Shown here one piece after another: positions 13,701-27,092 of a stretch of 64,000 nt of DNA. The stretch comes from Blastocystis sp. Blastoise (Eukaryota; Sar; Bigyra; Opalinata; Blastocystidae). A program made the translations under genes and the position numbers. The notes below the pieces were generated by a model. The model was not told the DNA's origin. It was given only the letters and a program-made list of their open reading frames with translations, and searched no databases. The stretch lies in contig JBBPEB010000019.1 of the NCBI GenBank assembly GCA_039096225.1, forward strand, positions 1 to 64,000, written 5' to 3'. The first letter of the stretch is position 1. Each line of letters starts with the position of its first letter.

Positions 13701-15458
13701 CTCTATGTAAATAAAAATGTGTCTATTATACCTATTACAACAGGAATTATTAATTCATGGACTATTTCTCCTTCTTCTCTTCCTCCAGGAATAACTTTCT
13801 TTGAAGGTATTTTTTCTGGTATTCCTACAAATACAACTTCAGATGTATTTTATACAGTAACTGCTATTGGTAATAATACTTATTCATTTGTATTATGTCT
13901 TTCTGTAATACAAGTATATTGTCCTATAGATGGAGAATGGCCATTAACACCAAGAGCAACTAATGTTACTCTTCCTTGTATTCCAGATTATTATGTTGGA
14001 TATCGTCAACGATTTTGTTCTGATGATACTATTCCTATTTGGAGTCCTATCTCTACTTATTGTATTCTTAAAGCACCAGAAATATCTTATTCTATAAATA
14101 CACTCACTGTATATTTCCATGATCAAATTATACCTCTTGAAGCAACATGTATTGGTTTATGTTCACTATGGACTATAACTCCTTCTCTTCCTCAAGGATT
14201 ATTCTTTAATAAAACAAATGGATATATATCAGGTACACCTATTGCTTCTAATAAAGGACTTAATTATACTATTTCGGCTTCAAATATTAATGGATCTTCT
14301 AATTGTTCTGTATATATTCATGTTATTTATATTAGTTGTCCTCAAGATGGTATCTGGCCAGAAACAGGAAAAGGATTATATATGGTATATACTTGTAAAG
14401 AAGAAAATAAAGAAGGAACATTAATGAGACATTGTTTTAATACAATGCCTCCCACATGGAGTGCAGTTACAGGTGTTTGTACTTATAAAACACCTTCTTT
14501 TCATTATAATAATCAAATTAGTTTTCATTTCTATAAGAATGTTCCTATTATTCCATTAATACCTACTACAACGGGTTATATTACTTCATGGTCTATTTAT
14601 CCTCAACCTGCAGACTCTCTAGTATTTAATACATCAACAGGTATGCTATATGGTACTCCTATTCATGCTCTTCCATTAATTCTATTCGAAATCACAGCTT
14701 CTAATCCTCATAAATCAAATAAAACAACTATATCCATAATTATTGAAAATGTATTTTGTATTGCTGAAGATGATTGGATCCTTAATAATGTTAATGATAT
14801 TCAATATAGATTTTGTAGTAATACTAATTTAGAATATCAAGAACGTCATTGTTTATTTCAAAACAATGCAGGTATATGGTCACCAGTATATAATGAACGA
14901 TGTATAGCACATACTGAAACTACAATTCCTCTTCGTGATCATTATTATATTTATTATTCGTTATCCATATATAATATCAGTCAATCTCAACTAAAACCAA
15001 AAGATCTATATGCTCTTTATAAAGTTTTTTATATCCTATTCAACTATTATAATACACCTTCTACATTATTACATATAGAGAAAATGACAGATACGATTAA
15101 TGGTACAGGATTTACTATTGAATATCTTGTGAACTGTACCTCAAATGATTATTCTCATATTCTAAATACACTTTATAAGCTATCTCCTTCTCTTCTTCAA
15201 GAATCATTATCTTATTATTCCTCCTTCTTTAATTCAGTTTCTCTTTCTTTCTCTATACAATCTATCTCAGTTATAGCTTATCATTGGATACCTACACTTC
15301 TTGATATACTTCTTCTAATCTCTTCTATACTTTTTATAAGTATACTTCTTTATTTCTTCTATAGAATCTATCAACATTATACTCGTCAAAAGAGAAATGA
15401 TCTTCGAAAAGAACGAGGCATTATTATTTATAAACAAGAACGGACACCTTTATTGTAA
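7719..15458 (+). CDS. Giant modular type I membrane protein (He_PIG/CCP-like repeats)
   Basis: Predicted extracellular adhesin or receptor; function unknown. Four exons: 7719-7770, 7810-8026, 8234-8343 and 8473-15458, giving about 2454 residues. Exon 1 encodes a signal peptide (MLYKFFILAFFLCCTVS). Exons 2-3 carry the first module ending GWSDGSDFTLYI. The long exon starts 11 nt before the first Met of the uninterrupted frame. Features include a poly-Ser tract near residues 320-370, repeated WKY/VYLNS beta-sandwich modules, discoidin-like stretches (DGNYNTSWKY), and at least four Ig-like motifs of type LPxGLxxxxxTGxIxGxP. Between these are Cys-rich CCP/HRM-like units (C...DGxWP...C...RxC...W...C). 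A transmembrane helix lies near residue 2400, followed by a short basic tail. Homologous to the 46967 gene. Introns occur only in the first 750 bp. Confidence 0.85.
9060..9200 (+). repeat. (TCATCT)n-type poly-Ser coding microsatellite
   Basis: Repeats of TCA/TCT triplets in frame encode an almost uninterrupted Ser tract broken by Tyr-Leu in the giant surface protein. In a second frame the same DNA reads His-Leu repeats, which explains the shadow frame there. Confidence 0.9.
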
Positions 15459-16037
15459 TTTATTTTATTTTATTTTTTTTTTTTTTTGCTTTATTTTTTT
15501 TTATGCTTTTTTTATTTTTCTTATTAAATTTTTTTTTATTATCTATATTTTTTTATTTTTTTTTTTTAAATTATTATATATTTATATTTTTTTATATATA
15601 TTTTTTATTTTTTTTTATATTTAGTAAATTCTTTTATCTATTTATCTCCTCAAATCTTTGTTAATCCTTTGTGTTTATATTTATATATATATTTATATAT
15701 ACTTTGTTTAATATCCTTTTTTTTCCTCAATAATTTTTATGTTCATTTTGTTTTCTCTCTCTACTTTTTGATTGAGATATTCTATATATAATTATATTCA
15801 TTTTATACTATTCTTATTCTATTTCAAATATTCATCACTGAATACTGTTTTATTCATATATATATTGATTACTTATATGTTTTTTATTTATTTATTATTT
15901 TCTTTTTATAATACATTTTATGTATTATTCATAATAATAAATATTACTTCCTTAGTACTATTTTTTTTTAATATAATATATACATTTTAATTCGTTTTTA
16001 ATGTATTTTATTTTACTTTTTCTCGTCTTTCCAGTAA

Positions 16038-16081
<44 letters not shown>

Positions 16082-16876
16082 TATTCATGACTTACTCTGT
16101 TGATATATACAAATATTTAGATATATATATATAGTTGTATTATCAAGTTAAATAAGATATAATAATAGTTCCAATCCTCTCTCTTCAGAATGGACTCTCC
16201 AACTATTCATTATATTTATATACTTCCTTTCCCTTGACACAATCTAAATAATTGGTTACAATATATTATATTCATTCATTGAATATCTCACATTCTCTAT
16301 TTTTTTTTTATTTTGTTTCCTTTTATTTGTATATATTTTCTTTTCTTTTTATTTTTTAATTTTTATATTTTTGCGATTATAATGAGTTTTCTTTTTTCCA
16401 TAATATTTATGATGATAACTCTTTATAACTTTTATTTTAATTAGCTGATTTATCTATTACATATCTATTTATTCTTTTTTTATATTATTTGTTTTTAACT
16501 ATATATCATTTAGTTTTTATTATATATATATCTATTTGATATGAAGTAACCATTTCATTTACTTTATTTTTTGTTCCTTTAATTATTAATTTTTAAATTC
16601 TATAATTTCAAAGTATTTTCTATAAATACATATATGATTAATTACTAGCTTTCAGAATGTTATTTTATTGCTTGTCTATTTATATTGTTTCGTTTGTGAT
16701 GCTTAGTAACGAATTAACGTAATTTGAATCATTATAAAACACATAACTCTTTTCAATAACCATTTCTATATATTTGTTAACGTGAAAAAACATATCTACT
16801 AAATCATATAGTATTATAGATTTCTAAAATCAATAGAATGTTATTAGCTAGTCATGTTTTGAAAAATAAATATAAA
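15459..16876. other. Intergenic region, A/T-rich
   Basis: 1.4 kb between the giant gene and tRNA-Lys. T-rich runs follow the stop codon (15460-15620), and there is a (TA)n array at about 16039-16079. The open frames here are poly-Phe/Ile/Tyr composition artefacts. Nothing else is supported. Confidence 0.6.
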
Positions 16877-16949
16877 GCCCGTCTAGCTCAGTCGGTAGAG
16901 CGCCAGGCTCTTAACCTGGTGGTCGGGGGTTCGAGCCCCCCGGTGGGCG
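16877..16949 (+). tRNA. tRNA-Lys (CTT)
   Basis: A 73-nt cloverleaf. The acceptor GCCCGTC pairs with GGTGGGC through G-U pairs. The anticodon stem CCAGG/CCTGG closes loop CTCTTAA with anticodon CTT. The T stem is GGGGG/CCCCC around TTCGAGC. Discriminator is G. There is no intron. A TTCTTTTT run just downstream can serve as RNA polymerase III terminator. It stands out as GC-rich in this background. Confidence 0.95.
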
Positions 16950-17506
16950 CTTCTTTTTGTTATTCAATTTGTTTTGTTTTTTTTTGAATATATTACTAGA
17001 CTCTTATTTTATATATGTTAATACTTGAATGATAATAACCAATCATAAACTATTTTTTTAATAAGATATTATTCATATATATACTGATGATAACAAAAAA
17101 AAAATTAATAAAAACAATGTTTTACACATGCATTATTTCTTTTATTCGGTCTGAACTATCAAAAAAATATATTAAAAATCCTTTTTATGACTATCTTCCT
17201 CTCTGTATTGTTTTTATGTCATGAACACTATTTTTACGTAACCCATCGAAAAGCATAAAATATAAATTATCATTTAAATGTTATTTTTAACTAATCCTAT
17301 GTTCATTCTACTCTTCTATGCATATATTGAATAATTTTTATATGTTTTCGTTACTAATACAAGAAAACAAAAGCATAAAATAGATCTACCACAAAACAAT
17401 AATTTTCCCTTGGGAATAAAAATAAAAATTCAAATGAGAGGGCAGAATTTGCCAGGGTAAATAATAAATAATTTTTGTTTGTGTAACAGATTTGTTCAAA
17501 ACTGGT
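16950..17506. other. Intergenic region upstream of the Wee1-like gene
   Basis: A/T-rich. A short frame from the ATG at about 17434, followed by a GTAAAT...TAACAG intron, could be a 5' exon of the kinase, but its phase does not fit. It is more likely 5' UTR. Confidence 0.45.
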
Positions 17507-19623
17507 ATGGATTCAACTCCTACTGATTTCTACACTTGTGAATCTGATATAACGTCTTCTTCCTCTTCTCAGTTTGATTCAATTCTTTCAGATTCAGATA
17601 GTCTTTCAGATTTCGTGATCAATCGTCAAAGTTTAAATAACTTTGATTTAATGAAAAAGAATGGTATATTAATGAAACTTGTTTTTATGAAAAATTATGT
17701 ATAAAATAGATGAAAAGAAACGTTATTATAAAAACGTGCAAGTTACAAAAAATAAAGAATGTATCTATTGTTCTTTAATTGATTCAGATCATCCAATCAG
17801 TTATGTTAATGAATTTATTACTTTAAATCAAGCAGGCAAAGGTCACTATTCAACAGTATGTAAAATGAACACTTTTTTTCTATCCCATTGTTCTCTATAT
17901 GTTCTTATTTATTAGGTGTATGTGGTAGAATCAAAACTAGATCATAATCTTTATGCAATTAAAAATTGTGATACATTTCCCAACTATATTATTAGGTAGT
18001 TTTTCAATATTATGCAAAATTTATTTATTTTTTTATTTTTTTAATAGAAATTACCTCATATCTGAAGTTGAAACCATTGAAGATATTGGACCTAATCAGC
18101 ATATTGTTACATTATATAGAGCTTGGGAAGAAGAACAGAGTATTTTTTTTTATTATTTTTATATAAATTATTTTATGTATAGATAATTTATATCTTCAAT
18201 TTGAGTATTGTTCTAGAGGAACACTTCGCGTAAATAATATATTTATTTATTTATTTTTGTTTAAATTTTTTTGAATGTTTCATCTATTATTATAATTATT
18301 ATTATCATATTAATCGTTATTTATATTTAATATTAATATAACTAAAAATAGGATTTGATTAATATAATGAAACCACAGAATTTGATTCCAGAACGTTCAA
18401 TATGGATCTTTTTATCTCATATTTTGCATGTATATACTCTTTCAACTACAATGAATAATATATATATATATTATAATTATCATGTTATTCTTATAATTCT
18501 ATTTTCAACATATACTATAAAGGCATTACGTCAGGTACATCAAAAAGGGTACGTTCATCGTGACATAAAGCCAGAAAATATATATATTGATGAACAAGGA
18601 AATTATAAACTTGGAGATTATGGATTATGTACAAAAGTGAATATCCCGCGGGAGGAAGGGGATCGCCGTTATATGCCTTGGGAATCACTTAATGAAAATG
18701 CTCAGTATTATCATGATATATATAGGTATCTTTATTTATATATATATAATAATTTATTATTATTTTTTTTTAATTTTTCTTCTAATAATAATATTATGAT
18801 GTTATAGTTTGGGTGTGATATTATATGAATTAATGAGTTATGCTAATATATATGGAGAAGGAGAACAATGGACATTATTAAGGCAGGGATATGTATATAT
18901 ATATATATATATTGTTTTTAATACTTTTATATAGTTGATAGATCTTCCAAGTATATATAGTAAAACATTAGTGAATCTAATGAAAAAGGTAATTCTATAT
19001 TTTATTATTTATTATTATTATTTATTATTATTATTTATTATTATTATGTTTATTATGTTTATTATGTTTATTATGTTTATTATGTTTATTATTATTATAT
19101 AATTATATATAGATGATAGCAACAGACCCAAAACAGAGACCTTCTGTCGAATCCATTTATTCTTATTACAAACGAATCAAAAAATATCAAAAAATGAAAG
19201 ATACCTTCGTTATCTCTGTAAGACTTTTTTATTGATTCTTTATTGATTTAATTATTTATATATATTCCTTGATTCATTAGTTATTTAACAATAGTATTCA
19301 TTCTATTCCTTGTATCTCTCTTAGATTCTCCCTATAAAAACATTCAATAATCGAAAAGCCGATGATCCTGACCCTCTTTATGTATATATTTATTTATTAT
19401 TGTATATAGTATTTATTTATTATTTATTTATTATTTATTATTTCATATATTTTAAATAATATTTATTTATTATTTATTATTTCATATATTTTAAATAATA
19501 TTTATTTATTATTTTTAAAAAATTCTATAAATAAAAAAAAATCATTATATATATATATATATAAAGACACCTCGAAGTACATGTGTGACACCAGTGTATC
19601 GATCAAAAAGACGTGAATTCTAA
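17507..19623 (+). CDS. Wee1/Myt1-like protein kinase
   Basis: Wee1/Myt1 kinases phosphorylate the inhibitory Tyr (and Thr) of Cdk1 and delay mitosis. About 390 residues in roughly a dozen exons. The start chosen is MDSTPTDFYTCESD at 17507. After a short Ser/Asp-rich N-terminus come the Gly loop (QAGKGHYSTVYVVES), the ATP-site Lys (YAIKN), the alpha-C Glu (ISEVETIED), and the catalytic loop VHRDIKPENIYI. The metal motif is DYG (KLGDYGLC) rather than DFG. Next come the family-typical EEGDRRYMPWESL, SLGVILYELM and GEGEQWTLLRQGY, then DPKQRPSVESI. A short basic tail ends RSKRREF. The EGD-R-Y-M and LRQGY motifs favour Wee1/Myt1 over generic kinases. No membrane anchor is seen. All junctions join in frame, and two acceptors read AAAG. 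Confidence 0.85.
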
Positions 19624-20282
19624 AAGTATTCTATCTGCATATCACTTTGATCTTCTGTATAGCATATGAACCTATTCTCTTTATAACAACTTTTCTCTTT
19701 TTCTTTTATTTTATTTTCCATTTTTCATCAAACTGTTGTCTCCTTATATCTACTCTAGAACACGTTTGCGCATTATTCAATATATATCATTCTTTTTCTA
19801 ATGATAATATAAATCATATAGAAATCATATATACACATTTTTCTAGTTTCCTTTTTTTTTTTGTTCTCTTCTTTTTCTGCACTACTTTTTCTTTTTTCAT
19901 TTATCCATATAGAAATGATTCTCTCTCATTAGTTTATTCATTATTCATATATATTGTTCAACACATGACACATTTATATTCTCACCAAGATAATTCTATT
20001 GTTTTGCTATAAGTAGATTTCATTATATATTTATATATATAACATTCCAACTAATTTTTTTTTCAATAATTAGTAAAACAAAAAGAATAACCAAAACTTT
20101 TATCTTCATCATAAACAAAACAAAAAAAATCTCTGAAAAAAAGAAATAATCATGATTTTATAATCAGCATTTTTTGGTTTTCCTTTAGTTTCATACTTTT
20201 TGATTTCCTATTCAATTAGTATTATCTAAGATCGATATCTTATCTAATCTATCTTAAATAGAGTGAATCTTTAATTATAAAT
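19624..20282. other. Intergenic region between kinase and YIPF6 genes
   Basis: 659 bp, T-rich, then A-rich near 20040-20130. The open frame at 19647-20012 is Phe/Ile/Ser-rich with no homology signal and is not called. The YIPF6 promoter should lie in the last 200 bp. Confidence 0.55.
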
Positions 20283-21364
20283 ATGGAAGGTGATATTGAA
20301 ACAACTACTTCTTCAAGTACATTGATGACATTAGATGAACCTGTCTCTGTTACTATCGTATTTAATTTCTTTATTATTAACTTTTTTTTCTGCTCATGTC
20401 ATCATATCTTTTATTATAAAGTATTCTTTTTATTATATCCTATTTATATAGAAAAGAGACTTGAATTCTATTTGGGATAAATTAAAACATGTTATTATGC
20501 CTAAAACAAGTGCTGAAGATACACTTAAAAGTCTTAAAGATTGTATTTTATTTTGTTATTTTCAAATTTTTATTTTCTAATATATTTATTTATTTATTTA
20601 TTATTATTATTATTATAGGGGATTTATGGGGACCTATGTTTTTATGTTTAGCTCTTGCAATGTATGACTTTTTTTTTTTGTTTTTAAATATATATTTTAT
20701 TTATAGTATATTATCATTAAATGCCAAGTTTGGACAAGTTTCTCTTATTTTTACATTTGTATTTATTCTTGTTTGGGCAGGTGCTGTTGTTGTTACTATT
20801 AATGGACAATTATTAGGTGCTAAAGTGTATATATTCTTGCTATTTTATGAATATTTCTTTTTTTATTATTATTATTATTATTAAAAATATTATTTCCTTA
20901 TCAATCTATATATATATATATTTCTTTCTTCCAATCAGTTTGTGTTCTTGGTTATTGTCTGTTTCCTCTTGTTATAGTAGCTCTTCTCTGTACATTCTTC
21001 AGAAGCTTCCATCTTCTTAAATTCATATTTGTTGTTGCTGGTTACTTTTGGGCTAACAAAGGTATATATTTAGAGTTGTTTTAATTCATATATATTTATT
21101 ATATTTATTATATTTATTATATTTATTATATTTATTATATTTATTATATTTTTTATATTTATTATATTTATTATATTTATTATATTTATTATTATATTTT
21201 ATTATTATTATTCTTTTTTTATAAAAACTGAATAATATCTATATATATCTATAGCGTCTTCTCTCTTTATTTCTCAAATGATTAATGCTGAAAGAAAAGT
21301 ATTAGCAGTTTATCCTGTCTATCTTTTTTATCTTGCTATTTCACTTATTATATTCTTAAATTAA
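20283..21364 (+). CDS. YIPF6: Yip1-domain membrane protein, YIPF6 type
   Basis: YIPF6/Yip1 proteins are five-pass membrane proteins of the ER-Golgi system that bind Rab GTPases and YIPF partners. The start MEGDIETTTSSSTLMTLDEP is followed by KRDLNSIWDKLKHVIMP. The family block DWDLWGPMFLCLALA comes next, then SLNAKFGQVSLIFTFVF and AGAVVVTINGQLLGAK. The most conserved stretch is SFFQSVCVLGYCLFPLV. The C-terminus contains ERKVLAVYPVYLFYLAISL. Most introns are GT-AG (for example 20358-20451 and 20543-20627). The junction before SFFQS is odd, because the motif begins upstream of the only nearby AG; see findings. Confidence 0.88.
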
Positions 21365-21748
21365 GATTATAATATATATTCACTTCTGTATTCATCCAAG
21401 TTTTTATATTCGTTCTATTTCATTATTATTCTTTGAATTTCTATGTTCTAATCAATCAGACATTTATTATATATTATATTAGCAGTGTTCATAACTTTAA
21501 AATTTTTATATGTATTATAATATGTAAATATATATATATCATCAAAAAAATACATACAACAACCTTCAATTATTTACTAATTTTAATTAATTATACATCC
21601 TCAAATTGTTGAAAACTACTGTACGGATTCTCTTTTTTTATTTTTACTCCGTTTTTCATGATTAAATCACAATTTTATAAACAATAGCTAATCTTTTTCA
21701 GAACTATTCTATGTACATTTTTTTTCACATTTTTGAATCTTTTTTAAT
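21365..21748. other. Intergenic region
   Basis: 384 bp of A/T-rich DNA between the YIPF6 gene and the next membrane-protein gene. No feature is seen. Confidence 0.5.
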
Positions 21749-23095
21749 ATGCAGATTATTTCTTCATTTTTGATTTTGATCTACATTGTTATATGTGGAA
21801 TTACCCTATGTCAGATCATTAAGTATTTTCATAAAACTTATAGATTATCTCTTGATAGAAATAAAAATGTAATCCAAGCCAATTCTGTCTTGTTGTCTAT
21901 ATATATTTCTATATGTGTTTTTTGTCTGTGTATATATAGCATATATAGTATCATTGCTCTATCTGTTTAGTAACTATTTTTTATTTATTCAGGTCGATCA
22001 GCCATTTTCATAATTTCTGAACTAGTCTCTGTATATTCAGATTTCCTTGGATTCTTCTTCTTCTCTCAATATGATTCCTGGTGGCAATATGCTCTCGAAA
22101 TCATCCCTAATGTCCTTTTTCTAATGATTCAATTATCATCTATGGTTCTTATGTATTTTTTTTTGTTTAATATATATGTTTAGTATTATGATTTTTTAAA
22201 TATTTATGATATTTATTGTTATATTTATTATATTTTTAATTAATTATATGTTATTACATATTAATATTGTCAACATGATTATAATTACTATTTTCTACAT
22301 TATAATATCACGGATTCTCACCTATAATAATCATTAGATTTGATTGGTTTCAAGATGATTATCCATTTACTACTCTTAACAAACGATTTACTATTAAAAC
22401 TAATAGTATAGTTATTAGTGTATATATATATATACTATAATTATTCTACTTATACTCACTTCTAGTTATATACATTGATTCTTTTGATAATTACTTTAAT
22501 TACAACTCCATATGAACTAATAGATCCACGTATTTCTCTTTAGTATTCTTCATTCTTATACAATCTCCTTTATTATAATTATATATTACTCTAGTCTTCT
22601 ATACTTCTCTTGCTACAAACTCATATATGATTCTATTAATGCTAATCTCTACTCTATATATATGTACATTATATTTATTCTTCTCCAATATAGAGTATAT
22701 ATAATTATTTAATTTCTTTTTATTATACTATTCTTATGTAAATAGCATATTCATTTTTTTCACAATTTATAAATAATTTATAAATATATTTATTATTGAA
22801 ATATGAATTCTATAGTTCCTATACTTATAATGACGTTTTTGTTGAACATAATCATAAATATATTCAATCAATTTGTTTTATTGTCTATTGTATATTTCTA
22901 AATATATTTAAATCGATCTTCCTTCATTATGGACTTCAAAGTAATACTTATATAACAACAAATGATGTATCTTATTATTTATATAGTTTATTATATTGTT
23001 ATATTATATATATTCCTATACATTCTATTCAATTTTATTCATTCATTTATATAGGCAATTTCACTGTTTTTCTTTATTTACTATATTATTTGTGA
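21749..23095 (+). CDS. Putative multi-pass membrane protein, exon structure incomplete
   Basis: I do not recognise the family with certainty. Exons that look coding include MQIISSFLILIYIVICGITL with a following polar loop, then SAIFIISELVSVYSDFLGFFF...WWQYALEIIPNVLFLMIQL near 22000-22150. Further exons read FDWFQDDYPFTTLNKRFTIK (about 22340) and LILLIITLITTPYELIDPRI (about 22475). More hydrophobic segments run to about 23095. This implies six or more membrane helices. The layout is reminiscent of 7-TM proteins of the plant TOM1/THH1 (DUF1084) class, but that is a guess. Introns are GT-AG where they can be read. The span is approximate at both ends, and the 3' exons could belong to a second gene. 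Confidence 0.5.
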
Positions 23096-23655
23096 GATTC
23101 CCTTAATTGTCGCTGTTATGTCTCATTTTAAAACAGTTTCTTAGAAAATATGTTTTTTTTCAATAAAACATTTATTTATTATTATTTAACTATTTCTAAC
23201 TACCAAGAAATCATATACATATTTAACCCAACATGTTTTGTTTGTAACTCACTAACTATATATATAATTTATAAAAGAAACCATGAATCTAAATAAGATA
23301 TAGTAGAACTAACCTTTAGTTCATTTTTACAATTTACTAATAATCATCATATATATTTTATACCAATTACCTTGATCATCAACTTTCATCTTATATAGTA
23401 ACTAGTTTATTAACTAGAACAAATTAAGTATGATTTTTATGTAAACTACTCACATAATTTTTAGAATCAATGAATATGAATTGATAGAATAGTATATCAA
23501 TAACTGAATGAATTCAAAAAAATGAATAAAAAAGAAAAAGTCACTTTAAAAAACAAAAATTTACGGGAATATCAAATCATTTCTTCTTTTTCTATAAAAG
23601 TTTTCGAGCAAATTCTAAAGTTCTTTATCTTTATAATTACTTATTATTGAATAAA
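23096..23655. other. Intergenic region upstream of the proteasome gene
   Basis: About 560 bp, A/T-rich. Nothing specific is seen apart from the presumed promoter next to 23655. Confidence 0.5.
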
Positions 23656-24946
23656 ATGGAAAAGTCGATTCCCGATTTTGAACAAGATTGTATGTTTCTA
23701 ACTAACAAGAAGTATAACAATATATTTAGTTTACCCAGAAGGATTTGATTTTGAATTACATGCTAGGTATGTTATTGATATTTATTTTTCTTAATGTCCT
23801 TCATTTTCTTATTATATTCCTTTAGAAATCAATTATTAGAAAAGAAATTTGCACATCTTCCTACTTTACGTAAGACTGGTACAACTATTGTTGGTTTGAT
23901 ATATAAAGATGGTATTATGTTAGCTGCTGATACTCGTGCTACTTCTGGTACTACTGTTTGTGATAAGAAATGTATTAAAATCAACTATATAGCTCCAAAT
24001 ATTTATTGTTGTGGTTCTGGTGGTTTAGCTGATTGTGTTAATGTTTGTTTATTATGTAGTTCTCAACTTGAATTATTAAGAAGACAGACAAATAAACAAT
24101 CTCGTGTTGTCGCTGCAAAGACTATTCTTACTCAACGTCTTTTCCAATATCATGGATATTTACAAGCTGGTTTAATTCTTGGTGGTGTTGATTCCATGGG
24201 AACTCATTTATATAATATTTGGCCTGATGGATGGTATGCTTTGTTTTTTTATTTGTTTTATTTTTTTTTTTTTTTTTTTTTTATTTATTTTTTATTTATT
24301 TATTTATTTTTTTTATTTTTATTTATTTATTTTTTATTTATTTATTATTATTATTAATTTATATATCTATATATATAATATAGTTGTGATGAACGTAATT
24401 TCTTGACTAGTGGTAGTGGTTGCTTAGCTGCTTCATCTGTTCTTGAAACAAATTATAGAGAAGGATTAAATGTAACTATTTATTTAATTATATAATTATA
24501 TATTTTTTTTATTATATAATTATATATTTATTAATCATATATAATTATATTTTTTTTTTATTATATAATTATATATTTATTTAATCCTATATATAATTAT
24601 AACATATATATAAATTATTCTACATAGGAAGATGAAGCTAAAGAGTTAATAGCTGATGCAATTACTGCTGGTATTTTCAATGATTTAGGTTCAGGTGGTA
24701 ATGTAAATATACGTGTAATTCGTAAAGATGGAACTACAGATTATTATGAGAGTTATAGACATGAAAATGATATTTCTCAAGTTTATAATCAATATCAAAG
24801 ACCTAATGTCCTTAACCTTCCTCCTGGTGTTACAAGTATATTTTAACTTATTTTTAATTTAATTTACCTACATATATATATATATCTACTATTTACCCTA
24901 TATAGCTGTCATTTCAGAAACTATTACAAATCTTAATGAAAACTAA
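23656..24946 (+). CDS. 20S proteasome beta-2 (PSMB7/PUP1) type subunit
   Basis: Catalytic beta subunit of the 20S core. The start is [11 protein letters not shown]; exon 1 is 23656-23689 and exon 2 begins at 23730. The propeptide ends at LRKTG and the mature chain begins [11 protein letters not shown], so the nucleophilic Thr1 is present, as are Asp17 (ADTRA) and Lys33 (KKCIKINY). [26 protein letters not shown] and SGSGCLAAS correspond to the conserved core. The C-terminal arm ([14 protein letters not shown]...) wraps the neighbour in the beta-2 subtype. Introns include a T-rich one (24235-24383). Divergences from the usual beta-2 sequence are GSGGLADC for GAGTAADT and TSGSGCLA for MGSGSLA. 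It is convergent with TPI, 175 bp apart. Confidence 0.92.
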
Positions 24947-25121
24947 AAATCTATTTGATTTATAATTACTCAATAATTTATTTATTTATTTCATATAATT
25001 ATTATTTATGTACTATTTTTTAATTATTATTTGGATTTGTTTCTCCTTTATTTTTTTAAACAATGAATATTTTCCCATAAAAACCAAACATAATTTTTAA
25101 AAAAGAGTCTTAACAACAAGT

Positions 25122-26531
<1,410 letters not shown>

Positions 26532-27092
26532 ATTTATCAAAAAACGAAATAAGAATGAACTATCAAAAGAATAATAATCTATTCCAAGTCTTACATGAAT
26601 TTTATTCTTGAAAGTTCTTGATTCCTTCATGAGTATGATGTCGCTATCGTTTCTTGGATGAATTCATCTTTTTATAGCATAATAATAAGGATCCAACCGA
26701 CAAAAAGGGAAAAATAATTGTGATTATCTAGATAATTCAGGGAATAATGAGGGAAAGAACAGTGTTATTGGAAAAACTAAAATAACCATGATTCTAGCCC
26801 AACTTTTAAAAAAAAAGGAATAATAAAAAAAACGTATTATAAATATATTCGGCAAAAATCTATTCAGTATTGAAACAAATTGAATATCTATATTAGTTAA
26901 AAAGACATTATCTTTTAATCATTTAAAGTCTTAATTATAAAAGATATTTATATATGTATGTTGGTTCATCTATAGAGAATAGGATCTATTTATTTTCATT
27001 TCTTTTTGTTTCATTCATCGACATTTTTTCTTTTTTTTTCATCAATATTTTTTATATCTAACTCTTATATTTTATATAACGACATATATATT
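26532..27092. other. Divergent promoter region of TPI and WD40 genes
   Basis: 561 bp containing both promoters. It includes a GGATCCAACCG segment near 26690 (GGTTGGATCC on the minus strand). No gene is supported; the apparent frames are untranslated leader. Confidence 0.5.

Noticed and set aside
15709-15745. ATATCCTTTTTTTCCTC as a U12 splice signal
   Set aside because: It lies in intergenic DNA downstream of the giant gene with no flanking exons.
18721-18807. Kinase intron starting GTATCTTTAT as a second U12-type intron
   Set aside because: The 5' site resembles RTATCYTT, but no convincing branch-point motif lies near the TTATAG end, so it is probably an ordinary intron.
19647-20012. 121-codon open frame downstream of the kinase
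   Set aside because: It is a Phe/Ser/Ile-rich composition artefact in T-rich DNA, with no domain or splice support.
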